Positions 32,933 through 43,700 of a DNA stretch of 64,000 nucleotides are shown piece after piece. The position numbers and the translations under genes were made by a program. Under the pieces are notes generated by a model. That model did not search any database. It saw only the letters and a list, made by a program, of their open reading frames with translations, and had not been told where the DNA came from. The stretch is from Pseudoramibacter porci (lineage in GTDB: Bacteria; Bacillota; Clostridia; Eubacteriales; Eubacteriaceae): the NCBI RefSeq assembly GCF_009696145.1, contig NZ_VUMO01000008.1, forward strand, positions 51,147-115,146. Reading direction: 5' to 3'. Each line of letters starts with the position of its first letter. The first letter of the stretch is position 1.

Positions 32933-35900
32933 ATGTGTACATTCAAAACAGACGACTATCACCGGCTTTACGACGTTTTAAAATCGGGCGTTTGCATTGT
33001 GGCACAGGATCAAGACGAGACGATTCTCTTTGCGAACAAAGGCATACTCAATTTCTACGACTGCCGTTCAGAACGGGCATTCTTCGAACTGACCGGCGGG
33101 CGTTTTGCCGGCATGCACTTGAAGCGGGAGGTGTCTCTCGCCGCCATTGCCGGGGATCAGCGGGATTTTAATCTGCATTTTTCATTCATGACCGTTCGGC
33201 GCCACATTCGCGAAGCGGACGCCTCGGTCAAAAAAGCGGTGCTTCAGGGCCGACCGGTGTACATCGTTGAGATGGTTAGCCAGTGGATTCTGATGGCGGA
33301 CACGGAACCAGACCGCCTCACCGGGTTTTTGGCGCCGAAAATCTTTTTTAGGAAGGCCGCGGATTTGGCCAAAATCAATCTGGAACGGGATACCTTCACT
33401 CAGTTCTGCCCGGCTTGCTTCAACGTCAACAATTTTCGGGGCTTCAACCGGAACAACGGCGTGGCGGAAGGCGACAAGGCGCTGGCCTTTATCGCCAAGA
33501 CCCTGCGCGAGGTGTTCCCCACCGGATTGTACAGCCACATCAACGCCGACACCTTTTACGCGATTCTGCCGAGAAAGCGCCTGGCGCGCAAGGTCGATGA
33601 GGTCTGCGTCAAAGTCAACCGCTATCTGGGCGAGAAGAGCTACGCCCTCAAAGCCGGCCTCGTGATTTACAACCAGCCTGTTACCATGGCGGAGGTTCTT
33701 CACAGTTTCGATATGGCGAAGCTGGCTTGCGACGAAGCCAAAAACTGCGACGGCCGCGCTTACGTCGTGTTCAGCAGGGAGATTCAGTCGCGCGCCGAAT
33801 TGCGCGACTTCATCCTGAAGGCCTTCGAGTCGGCGATGGAAAACGGCCAGATCAAAATGATCTACGAGCCGGTGCTCCGTCTCCTTTCTGGGAAAATCAG
33901 CGGCATTAAGGCTTCAGTGGTGTGGGAAGATCCCGAGAAAGGGACCATTCCCCCTGAAGTTTTCTGGTCGGTGCTGGAAGAGGCGCGCCTTTCCGGTCGG
34001 CTGGACCTTTTCGCCATGGACCGTATGCTCCAGATTCAGGCCGAGCGGCAGCAAAACGGACTTTCGTTGATTCCGGTCATTTTCTCGATTTCCCGCCTAG
34101 GGATGGAGCTGATGCGCCCCCTTGAACATTTGGAGACGGTCCGCGAGTCCTACGGGCTGCCGCGCCAATGTGTACGCATTGAATTTTCGGAAAAGTTTAT
34201 AAATGAGAGTTCCAAAACCATACACAGCGAGATCGATCGGTTCCGAGAAGTCGGCTACGAGATCTGGGTCGATCATTTTGGAACCCAAAATTTATCCAAT
34301 GCGGTTTTCTACGAAGACCGGTTTGATTTAATTGAATTGGATCGGCGCTTTTTCGCCCCCTTGGACGAAAAAAAGAAGACGATTATTACCGATGTCGTCA
34401 AAATGGCCAAACACCTTGGCGTGCACACGCTGGTCAAAGGGGTCGCCACCGAAGAGGAGGCCGACTTTCTCAAAATGGCAGGCTGTGAGAACATCCGAGG
34501 GCCCTACGTCAGAAAACCCGGAAACCACGCGGACGTGTTCAACACCCTGGCACAGAAAGGCTGGACGGAGGAAAGGGGTTTGGAAGCGGCCGTCTATCAG
34601 GCGGCCGGATTGGTCGACATCGTCTCCGAAGCGCCCCTTGCGCTCTTTCTCGCTGACAATGGAAAAATCCGGATGCTGACGATGAACGCGGCTTATTTGG
34701 CGGCGGCTCAAAAAATCGGGATCACCAGTGCAGCGAAGGTGGCTGACTTTTTTAAGGATCAGGGACGGCTTTTCCCGGAACGCTTTGCGCAGTTTGCTGA
34801 GAAAGCCTACGGCGCACCGCAAAAGCTGACGTATTTCGTGGCCAATCACCAATACGTCCAGCTGGAGACCAGCTTTGTGGCGGGCATCCCGGAATTTTGG
34901 GTCGGCCAGGCCAAGCTCAGCCACATCAGTGCCGACCGGACGGACTGGCGCCCCGATCGTTTTGATTATACTTTCCGCAATGCGGTCATGCTTTTTGATG
35001 AGGTGTTTTACATCGACATGGAAAAAGACGAGATCAAGGTGATCGTCAGCACCGATCAGCGGCTCTCAGCAGGACAGACCGTAAAAGGGATACGGGAAGT
35101 CTTCGGCACCTTTTGCCAGCGCGACATCCACCCGGACGACCGGGCACTTTTCCTGTCCTTTGCGGAGACGGACACGCTGGTGCAGCGGCTGCGCGCCGCC
35201 CATCAGGGCAGGGCGGAAATCATCATTCGCGTGCGCCAGAAGGACGGTGCCTACTGCCGGATGGTTTGCCGGGCGGCTTTGGTCGTCGACGCAGAGCGCA
35301 CGAAGGTGGTCCTCTGCGCGTGGCAGGACCGTTTAGAGCAGCGCGGGGCGGCGCCTGCCGTTTCAGCTGGAGCCGGCGCCCAGGGGCACAAACAGACTTC
35401 GGCGTACCGGCTTTTCCAGGCGATTCTCGGCGATTCCAAGCTGCCGCTGTTCTGGAAAGACACGGCGCTGCAATACGTCGGCGCGAGCCGGGCCTTCCTC
35501 GATTTGGCCCGGGTAGACACAGAAGCGGAGCTGATCGGCAAAACGGCCGAGTCCTTTAATTGGTACACCAATCCGAAAGCCGCGGAGCAGGCAGAACGCC
35601 GGGTGATCGGCGAAGGGAAGACGGTGGCGGCTGCGCGCCGGCACGTATTAGTTGGGGGAAGAGAACAGGTGATCCGCGTCACGGAATTCCCCTATTACGA
35701 TGAAGGCGGCAGCGCCATTGCGGGCGTTGCCGGATGGATTCGCCAAGAGGGCGGCGAGGAAGCGCACCGCGACGACCGAACGGGGCTGATGAACGCGGCG
35801 GGCATTCTGGCGGCAGGCTTCGCCTTTGACGATGCTCTCCGTCAGAGCGGCCGGGGCTACGGCGCGGTGATCCTCGTCATCCGCAACGCCGCCGCGCTCC

Positions 35901-37582
35901 GCCAAACCTTTGGGCAGGCTTTTGTAGACAAGGCGGAAAAAGCCGTTGCCAACCGGATCGCGGACGGTAGGCTGCCCAGCGGCGTGGCTGCGGCCCGCAT
36001 CCGGGATGGATATTTCCTGCTTTTGGGAAAAGACCGGGCCATGCTGAAGCTGGAGAAATGGTCGATCCAAATGGTGGAAGACATTCAGGCGCTCAGGCAA
36101 ATCGACGGTCTGCCTTGTCAGATCGAACTGAACCGCGCAATCGGGTCGGGGGGCGAAGCCAAAGGCTTTCTCAACTTGCTCGAGATCCTTATGCGGCGGG
36201 CCGAACAGTGGCGTCAGTCGGGGGATTTTCTTTTCAGCGAGGTTTGGGAGACGGCCGGCGTCAAATCTGATGTCCTCAACGACTTGTCCGAACCGGCGTT
36301 TATCGTCGATCCGGCAATGCGGCAGCTGCTCTTTGTCAACAAAGCCATGAAACAGTCGGCGGGCCTGCCGGAGGATGCGGATTTCGTCGGCAGATCCTGT
36401 TTTGAACTGCGGGGCAAAACCCAGCCCTGCCTCGGCTGCGAGATGCAGCGGGCAGCGAATGAGCAGTACGATACCTACGAAAATCAGTGGCACGACGCCA
36501 TCGGCCGAACCTTCAGCGTGAAAAATATACCGGTGCTTTGGAGAGGGCGCAGCGCGCGGCTGATTCTCGGCGAACCGGTGGTGATTTCTGACAACGAACA
36601 AACGACGAAGAACGCCATTTTGGAAGCTGAACGCTGGGGCAACGCGGCCATCGCCATCGGTCTCGGCGAACCTGACATCGAGGTGGGCATCGCGAAATGC
36701 ATCGCCTACATCGCGCAAAATCTGCACGCTGAGCGGTTCTTCATCTTTGAAACGCGGGGAAGCCGCGAGGCGACCTGCAGCTACGAGTGGAAAGAAGCGG
36801 GGCGTCTGCCCTTGAAGGGCGAATTGCAAAGCGTACTGACGCAGAATTTCGGCGCTTTGTTTAAAGCCTTTGAGGCGCAGAAAGTGGTGCTGGCTGCGGA
36901 TTACGCCGCCTTTCAGCGCGAACATCCGGGCTTTTCGCTGCCGGTTGCGGGCGTTCAGAATTTTGTGGCGGGGCAGCTGCTTCAGGCCGGCAGGCCTGTG
37001 GGCTTTACGCTGTTGACCAATTTGGCGGCTAAAAGCTTCGAACCGGCCGGCTACATGCTGGATACGCTGACGGATTTCTTCGCGGTGATGATCCGGATCC
37101 GCAACAACCTTAGAGACGCGGAAGAGCAAGGCCGGCGGGACCACATGACCGGCGTGCTGAACCGGCGGGGTTTCAAGCATTACATCGCCGAAAGCCATTT
37201 TGCCGGGCCACAGGTTTTTTTGTCCTGCGACATCAACGGGCTGAAGACCGTCAACGACACCCAGGGCCACGAGGCCGGCGATCAGTTGATCCAGAACGCT
37301 TCGGCCATTTTGGTCCGCCACGGGGACCGCGATCACGTGTTCCGCATGGGCGGCGACGAATTTCTCGTGGTCCGGGAGGGCATGGATGAAGGCGGCGCGC
37401 GGCAGATCGTGCAGGCGATCAAAAACGACGCCCGCCGTGCCGGCTTCACCATTTCGATCGGTTACGTGGTGCACACCGGCCCCATTGACGATCTTGACAC
37501 GGTCATGCGGGACGCCGACCGGGCGATGTACGCCGACAAGGGGCGCACCCACAGAAGGCGGCGGACCGATCCACAGGATTAA
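32933..37582 (+). CDS. Giant PAS/GAF/GGDEF protein with pseudo-EAL domain
   Basis: A 1549-aa cytoplasmic protein. Approximate order: PAS-like; degenerate GGDEF (NADTFY); degenerate EAL (about 290-540); PAS-like regions, one with HPDDR; a PAS starting LFWKD near 839; a second degenerate GGDEF; PAS (about 1112-1215); GAF (about 1228-1380); and a C-terminal GGDEF with intact ADx/RMGGDEFLVV motifs. In the EAL part, EALxRW is IKASVVW, DDFG is DHFG, and AEGVET is VKGVAT, so catalytic metal ligands are lost. It therefore probably synthesises c-di-GMP and uses the EAL fold only for sensing. AAGGAG precedes the ATG at 32933. It is the last signalling gene before the SRR adhesin. Confidence 0.85.
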   Translation: MCTFKTDDYHRLYDVLKSGVCIVAQDQDETILFANKGILNFYDCRSERAFFELTGGRFAGMHLKREVSLAAIAGDQRDFNLHFSFMTVRRHIREADASVKKAVLQGRPVYIVEMVSQWILMADTEPDRLTGFLAPKIFFRKAADLAKINLERDTFTQFCPACFNVNNFRGFNRNNGVAEGDKALAFIAKTLREVFPTGLYSHINADTFYAILPRKRLARKVDEVCVKVNRYLGEKSYALKAGLVIYNQPVTMAEVLHSFDMAKLACDEAKNCDGRAYVVFSREIQSRAELRDFILKAFESAMENGQIKMIYEPVLRLLSGKISGIKASVVWEDPEKGTIPPEVFWSVLEEARLSGRLDLFAMDRMLQIQAERQQNGLSLIPVIFSISRLGMELMRPLEHLETVRESYGLPRQCVRIEFSEKFINESSKTIHSEIDRFREVGYEIWVDHFGTQNLSNAVFYEDRFDLIELDRRFFAPLDEKKKTIITDVVKMAKHLGVHTLVKGVATEEEADFLKMAGCENIRGPYVRKPGNHADVFNTLAQKGWTEERGLEAAVYQAAGLVDIVSEAPLALFLADNGKIRMLTMNAAYLAAAQKIGITSAAKVADFFKDQGRLFPERFAQFAEKAYGAPQKLTYFVANHQYVQLETSFVAGIPEFWVGQAKLSHISADRTDWRPDRFDYTFRNAVMLFDEVFYIDMEKDEIKVIVSTDQRLSAGQTVKGIREVFGTFCQRDIHPDDRALFLSFAETDTLVQRLRAAHQGRAEIIIRVRQKDGAYCRMVCRAALVVDAERTKVVLCAWQDRLEQRGAAPAVSAGAGAQGHKQTSAYRLFQAILGDSKLPLFWKDTALQYVGASRAFLDLARVDTEAELIGKTAESFNWYTNPKAAEQAERRVIGEGKTVAAARRHVLVGGREQVIRVTEFPYYDEGGSAIAGVAGWIRQEGGEEAHRDDRTGLMNAAGILAAGFAFDDALRQSGRGYGAVILVIRNAAALRQTFGQAFVDKAEKAVANRIADGRLPSGVAAARIRDGYFLLLGKDRAMLKLEKWSIQMVEDIQALRQIDGLPCQIELNRAIGSGGEAKGFLNLLEILMRRAEQWRQSGDFLFSEVWETAGVKSDVLNDLSEPAFIVDPAMRQLLFVNKAMKQSAGLPEDADFVGRSCFELRGKTQPCLGCEMQRAANEQYDTYENQWHDAIGRTFSVKNIPVLWRGRSARLILGEPVVISDNEQTTKNAILEAERWGNAAIAIGLGEPDIEVGIAKCIAYIAQNLHAERFFIFETRGSREATCSYEWKEAGRLPLKGELQSVLTQNFGALFKAFEAQKVVLAADYAAFQREHPGFSLPVAGVQNFVAGQLLQAGRPVGFTLLTNLAAKSFEPAGYMLDTLTDFFAVMIRIRNNLRDAEEQGRRDHMTGVLNRRGFKHYIAESHFAGPQVFLSCDINGLKTVNDTQGHEAGDQLIQNASAILVRHGDRDHVFRMGGDEFLVVREGMDEGGARQIVQAIKNDARRAGFTISIGYVVHTGPIDDLDTVMRDADRAMYADKGRTHRRRRTDPQD

Positions 37583-37601
37583 AGCGGACATAGACAAGAT
37601 C

Positions 37602-37663
37602 GCAAGGCCAATCTGAAGAAAACATAAAAACGCTGTGATGGCCTTGCTTAGAAGCGTTATAAT
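37602..37663 (+). promoter_or_regulatory. Promoter and overlapping inverted repeats before the SRR adhesin
   Basis: TATAAT at 37658-37663 is a perfect -10 about 110 nt before the adhesin ATG; the -35 region is weak. Two inverted repeats overlap just upstream: GCAAGGCCA (37602) with TGGCCTTGC (37639), and AACGCT (37629) with AGCGTT (37653), the latter touching the -10. They could be protein-binding sites or alternative hairpins. Confidence 0.45.
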
Positions 37664-37771
37664 AAAAGATAGGTAAAAAATAAATTGAATCGCGGGGATT
37701 CGGCTGCGACATGCGATTGCGGCGGCAGAGACGCCCGCGACGGCGGAATGCGCACACACGAGGTGTGAAAA

Positions 37772-40700
37772 ATGAGTAAGAAAAAGAAAAAAGAAAAAAA
37801 GAATCAGAAACGCAAGAGAAAAGAAGCGCTTCTGCGGGGGGCAGCCGCAACAGGCGCTGTTCTTGGCGGCAGTGCCATGTTCGGCCAGGGGAATATGGTC
37901 TACGCGGCCGTGTCCCAGAGTCAATCCGACGGAGGCTCGCAGCTCGAGAGCGTGCTGGAGCAGACGTCGGCGTCTGAATCGCGGGTAGAATCGGTTTCTG
38001 CCTCGACAGCAAAATCCGACACACCGAGTGTGCGTTCGTCCCAGTCGGGCGCAGCCTCTCAGCAACAGATCAGCACATCGGACCAAAGCGCTGACAGCGC
38101 CGCGTTTCAGAAGGCCCCCGGCAGCGCCGCTTCCGTATCGGAGGATTCGGCGTCGGCCTCGGCCGAACAGTCGGCCAGCGAAGCCGATGCGATGAGCCAG
38201 TCAGACAGCGCACTGGACAGCGAAGCCTCTGAAACCGCGTCGGCGAGTACAGCCGTCTCCCAAAGCGGTTCACAGTCCGGCTCGAGCGCCGGGTCTCAGT
38301 CGCTTGCCACATCGGCCAAGGGCAGCGCGGCGGCCAGCCAGTCGGTGGGTCAGTCGGTCTCGGCGTCGGCTGTGTCCAGTCAGTCGGTGTCGACTGTGAA
38401 TTCGGTACAGGACGAAGCGGACACCAAGAGTTTGTCTGAGGCAGCGAGCCAGATCACGTCGGTCAGTGTCTCTCGTGGACAGGACAGCCAGTCCGCGTCG
38501 GAGAGCGAAGCGCGTTCCCTCGCGGCCAGCGAACAGCAGAGCCGAAGCTTGGACGATTCAGCGCGAGCGAGCGCTTCGGGTTCTCAAAGCACTTCATTTT
38601 CGTCCAGCGGCAGCGCGAGCGGTTCCGCCTCGGCGTCGACCAGCCGCGCCATGATGAACGGTTCCGTCTCGGCGGAAGCCAGCGCGTCGGCCTCGGCTTC
38701 GGCGGAAGCATCGGAAGCGACCAGTGCGGTCGTCTCGGAATCGGTTCAGGGCTCAGAACAGCTCAGCCAAGAAACCTCGCAGTCCATCTCGGAATCTGCG
38801 TCAGACAGCGCCAGCGCGCACACATCAGCGTCGGCTTCCGTCTCCGCTTCAGGCAGCCAGAGCACTTCGGACAGCTTGTCCGCCTCTCTGAGTCGGATCG
38901 CGTCCGCCTCGGCCTCTGAATCGGTGTCGGCCAGCGCCAGCGCGTCGGCTTCAGCCAGCGAAGTGGCGGGCATTGAAAGAGTCACCAAAGTCAAGGTGTT
39001 TGAATACACGGACACCGCGAATGGTACGATTACCACCATGACCGGGACACTGGATCTCGAAACCGGCGTGGTGCATTGGACCTTTGATTACGCTGCAAAA
39101 GACGCGGACCAGACCATGCGGACCTGGTGGGGCTGGGCATCTAAACCGAATCAGTATCAATACTTTGGCTTCTATTTAAACGTCGTCGGCGGCGCGAAAG
39201 CACCGCAAAACATCACAGTGACCGACGCCGACGGCAACATTTATACGCTGGACAACGGTGGGTTTGCCCAGAACAACGATTCATACAGCCGAACACAGGT
39301 CGACCCGGCCACTGGCGAAAGAAAGAAGCAGTCCCTCGGGTCCAACATCACGACTCTCGACTACAAGGGCCGCTATTGGGGCGACAGCTACTCAACGACC
39401 GAAAAGATCAACGTCGACGGGACGGTGACGGTCGCATTTGACACGTCTCTCGGCGATTACGAAGAATGGGGAAAGGCCATTGCCAACGTTGTCGTCAGCG
39501 TGCAGGCCACCTCCAGCACCGAAGCGACCCATTGGAGCAACGACGCGGGCGGGTACACGATTCATCCGACCGTTGCGGAAAGCACCAGCGGCTCTGAACA
39601 GAGCAACCGCGGCGTCGTGGTCATCACACCGGAACACAACTATGCCCACGAAGCGCAGAGTATCAGCGAGCTGACATCTATGTCCCAGTCGACGGTGGCC
39701 TCGGTTTCAGCGAAACAGAGTCAATCGGCCTCGTCGAAGGCCAGCGCTTCGGTTTCAACCCAAACCAGCCAGTCGGTCAGCCGCAGCACCAGCCGGTCGG
39801 TGTCTCAAAGCCAGGAAAACAGCCGCGCTTCGGAAAGCCGGAGCCAGTCGATGTCTCAGAGCATTTCCAATCAGGCGTCACGCTCGGAATCGATCAACGC
39901 TTCTCAGTCCGTACAGCAGTCTGAACAAGAGCGTGCATCTCAGGCTGCAAGCCAGAGCGCCTCTCGGAGCATTGCGAGCGACGCCAGCGCCTCGGCCAGT
40001 CAATCTCAGGAAGCCTCCGCGTCAACCAGCGCCAGCCAGTCGGTTTCGCAAAGCCTGTCAGATGTGCTGTCCCAATCGGACAGCGCCGCGTCGGTTTCAG
40101 CATCTCAAAGCGATAGCATTGCCAGTGCGTCGACCAGCGCCAGCACCAGCAGATCGACCAGTCTTTCAACGTCAGCGGCACACAGCGAAAGCGAAGGGTC
40201 TCAGCGCGCGTCACTCAGCGAAGCGTCCGGCAGCGTCAGCACAAGCGTGTCGCAACGGCATTCGGAAACCGCGTCGGCCAGCACCAGCGCGTCGCAATCC
40301 GCATCGCTCAGCGCCTCTGAACGGGATTCGAGCAGCGTGAGCGCCAGTGAAAGCGGCAGTGAAAGCTTGAGTGGCGTTACGAGCGAATCTGTCAGCGCAA
40401 GTGCGTCCACGTCTGCGTCACAGAGCGCGAGCGAAAGCCGATCCACGTCGCTTTCCAACAGTCAAAGCGAACGAACATCTATTTCAGTCAGTACCAGCAC
40501 GTCGCTTTCAGCATCTACTCAGATCTCAGAAAGCGAATCGGAATCCGAATCAATCTCGACGTCAGAATCCGATAGTGAAGCTACGTCAGAATCAGAAAGT
40601 GAATCAATAAGCATTAGAGAATCAGAAAGCGAATCGGAAAGCAGCTCTGAAAGCGAATCAGAATCAGAATCAGAAAGCGAATCAGCCTCAACGTCTGAAT

Positions 40701-43700
40701 CGGAAAGCGAAAGCGAATCTGAAAGTGAGTCTGAATCAATCTCGACATCTGAGTCTGAAAGCGAATCTGCTTCTGAATCCGAAAGTGAAAGTGAATCAAT
40801 TTCCGAATCGGAAAGCAGCTCTGAAAGCGAATCTGAATCGATTTCGGCATCCGAATCCGATAGCGAAGCTGCGTCCGAATCAGAAAGTGAATCAGTATCA
40901 GCGTTTGAATCTGAGAGTGAGTCAATTTCCGAATCCGAAAGTGAATCAGAATCAGCCTCAACGTCAGAATCAGAAAGTGAGTCCGAATCGATTTCGACGT
41001 CCGAATCCGATAGCGAAGCTGCTTCTGAATCAGAAAGTGAAAGTGAATCAATTTCCGAATCGGAAAGCAGTTCAGAATCCGAATCGGAATCAGAAAGCGA
41101 AAGCGAGTCTGAATCAATCTCGACATCCGAATCTGATAGCGAATCTGCTTCTGAATTAGAAAGTGAATCTGAATCAATTTCCGAATCGGAAAGCAGCTCT
41201 GAAAGCGAATCAGAATCAGAAAGCGAAAGCGAATCAGAGTCGATCTCGACGTCCGAATCTGAAAGTGAATCCACTTCAGAATCGGAAAGTGAATCTGAAT
41301 CAGCCTCAACGTTTGAATCCGAAAGTGAAAGTGAATCAATTTCCGAATCGGAAAGCAGTTCTGAAAGCGAATCAGAGTCGATCTCGACATCCGAATCCGA
41401 TAGCGAAGCTGCATCAGAATCAGAAAGTGAAAGTGAATCGATTTCCGAATCGGAAAGCAGTTCTGAAAGCGAATCGGAATCAATCTCGACATCTGAGTCT
41501 GAAAGCGAAGCTGCGTCAGAATCAGAAAGTGAATCAACAAGCATTAGCGAATCAGAATCGGAAAGCAGTTCTGAAAGTGAATCAGAATCTGAGTCTGAAA
41601 GTGAAAGTGAATCGATTTCCGAATCGGAAAGCAGTTCTGAAAGCGAATCGGAATCGATCTCGACATCCGAATCTGATAGTGAATCTGCTTCTGAATTAGA
41701 AAGTGAATCCGAATCGATTTCGGCATCCGAATCCGATAGCGAAGCTGCGTCAGAATCAGAAAGTGAATCCGAATCAATCTCGACGTCAGAATCCGATAGT
41801 GAAGCTACGTCAGAATCAGAACGTGAATCAATAAGCATTAGCGAATCAGAAAGCGAATCGGAATCGATCTCGACATCTGAGTCTGAAAGCGAATCGGAAT
41901 CAGAAAGCGAAAGCGAATCAGAGTCGATCTCGACGTCCGAATCTGATAGTGAATCTGCTTCTGAATCAGAAAGTGAAAGCGAATCGATTTCCGAATCGGA
42001 AAGCAGTTCTGAAAGTGAATCAGAATCAGAAAGCGAAAGCGAATCGGAATCAATCTCGACGTCCGAATCAGAAAGTGAATCAGTATCAGCGTTTGAATCT
42101 GAGAGTGAGTCAATTTCCGAATCCGAAAGTGAATCGGAATCAGTCTCAACGTCTGAATCAACAAGTGCATCGGCTAGTGGTTCAACCTCAGGGTCACAGT
42201 CAGCAAGCGCAAGCGAATCGGCTGTGGCGTCTGAATCGACAAGCACGTCAACAAGTGCATCGGCTAGTGGTTCAATCTCGGTTTCGCAGTCAGTGAGCAC
42301 AAGCACCTCGGCTGTGGCGTCTGAATCAGCAAGTACTTCAACAAGTGCATCAGTTAGTGGCTCAACTTCAGGGTCACAGTCAGCGAGCGCAAGCGAATCG
42401 GCTGCAGCGTCTGAATCAGCAAGTACCAGCGCTTCAGCTGCAGCGTCTGAATCAACAAGCACCTCAACAAGTGCATCGGTTAGTGGTTCAACCTCAGGGT
42501 CACAGTCAGCAAGCGCAAGCGAATCGGCTGTGGCGTCTGAATCGACAAGTACTTCAACAAGTGCATCGGTTAGTGGTTCAACCTCAGGTTCACAGTCAGC
42601 AAGTACCAGCGAATCGGCTGTGGCGTCTGACTCGGCGAGCACCTCAACAAGTGCATCGGCCAGCGGTTCAACCTCAGCGTCTCAGTCAGCGAGTGCAAGC
42701 AATTCAACATCAGTGTCTGAATTTGAAAGCAGCTTAGAAAGCGAATCGGCCTCGACATCCGAGTCTGGAAGTGAATCGGCAAGTGTCAGTGGCTCGACGT
42801 CGGTCTCTGAATCCACAAGTGTTTCAGTCAGCACCTCAACAAGTGCATCAGCTAGCGGTTCAACCTCAGGGTCACAGTCAGCGAGCGCAAGCACCTCGGC
42901 TGCGACATCTGAATCAGCAAGTAGCAGCGAATCGGCTGCAGCATCTGAATCGACAAGCACCTCAACAAGCGCATCGACCAGCGGTTCAACCTCAGGGTCG
43001 CAGTCAGCGAGCGTAAGCGAATCGACTGCGGCATCTGAATCGGCGAGCACGTCGACGAGTGTATCAGCTAGCGGTTCAACCTCAGGGTCGCAGTCAGCAA
43101 GCGCAAGCGAATCGGCTGTAGCATCTGAATCGGCGAGCACGTCGACGAGTGTATCAGCCAGCGGTTCAACCTCAGGGTCACAGTCAGTGAGCGCAAGCGA
43201 ATCGGCTGTGGCATCTGAATCAGCAAGTACTTCAACAAGTGCATCGGTTAGTGGTTCAACCTCAGGGTCGCAGTCAGTAAGTGCAAGCGAATCAGCTGTG
43301 GCGTCTGAATCAGCAAGTACCAGCGCTTCAGCTGCGACGTCTGAATCAACAAGCACTTCAACAAGTGCATCAGTTAGTGGCTCAACCTCAGGGTCGCAGT
43401 CAGTGAGCACAAGCGAATCGGCTGCGGCGTCTGAATCAACAAGCACTTCAACAAGTGTATCGGCCAGCGGTTCAACATCGGCTTCGCAGTCAGTGAGTGC
43501 AAGCGAATCGGCTGCGGCATCTGAATCAGCAAGTACTTCAACAAGTGCATCGGCCAGCGGTTCAATCTCGGTTTCGCAGTCAGCGAGCGCAAGCGAATCG
43601 GCTGCAGCATCTGAATCGACAAGCACCTCAACAAGTGCATCGGCTAGTGGTTCAACCTCAGGGTCGCAGTCAGTGAGCGCAAGCGAATCGGCTGCGGCGT

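Noticed and set aside
35648..38086. An 812-codon minus-strand open frame across the end of the giant GGDEF gene and the start of the adhesin
   Set aside because: It lies opposite well-supported PAS/GAF/GGDEF domains and crosses a promoter region; its product resembles nothing.
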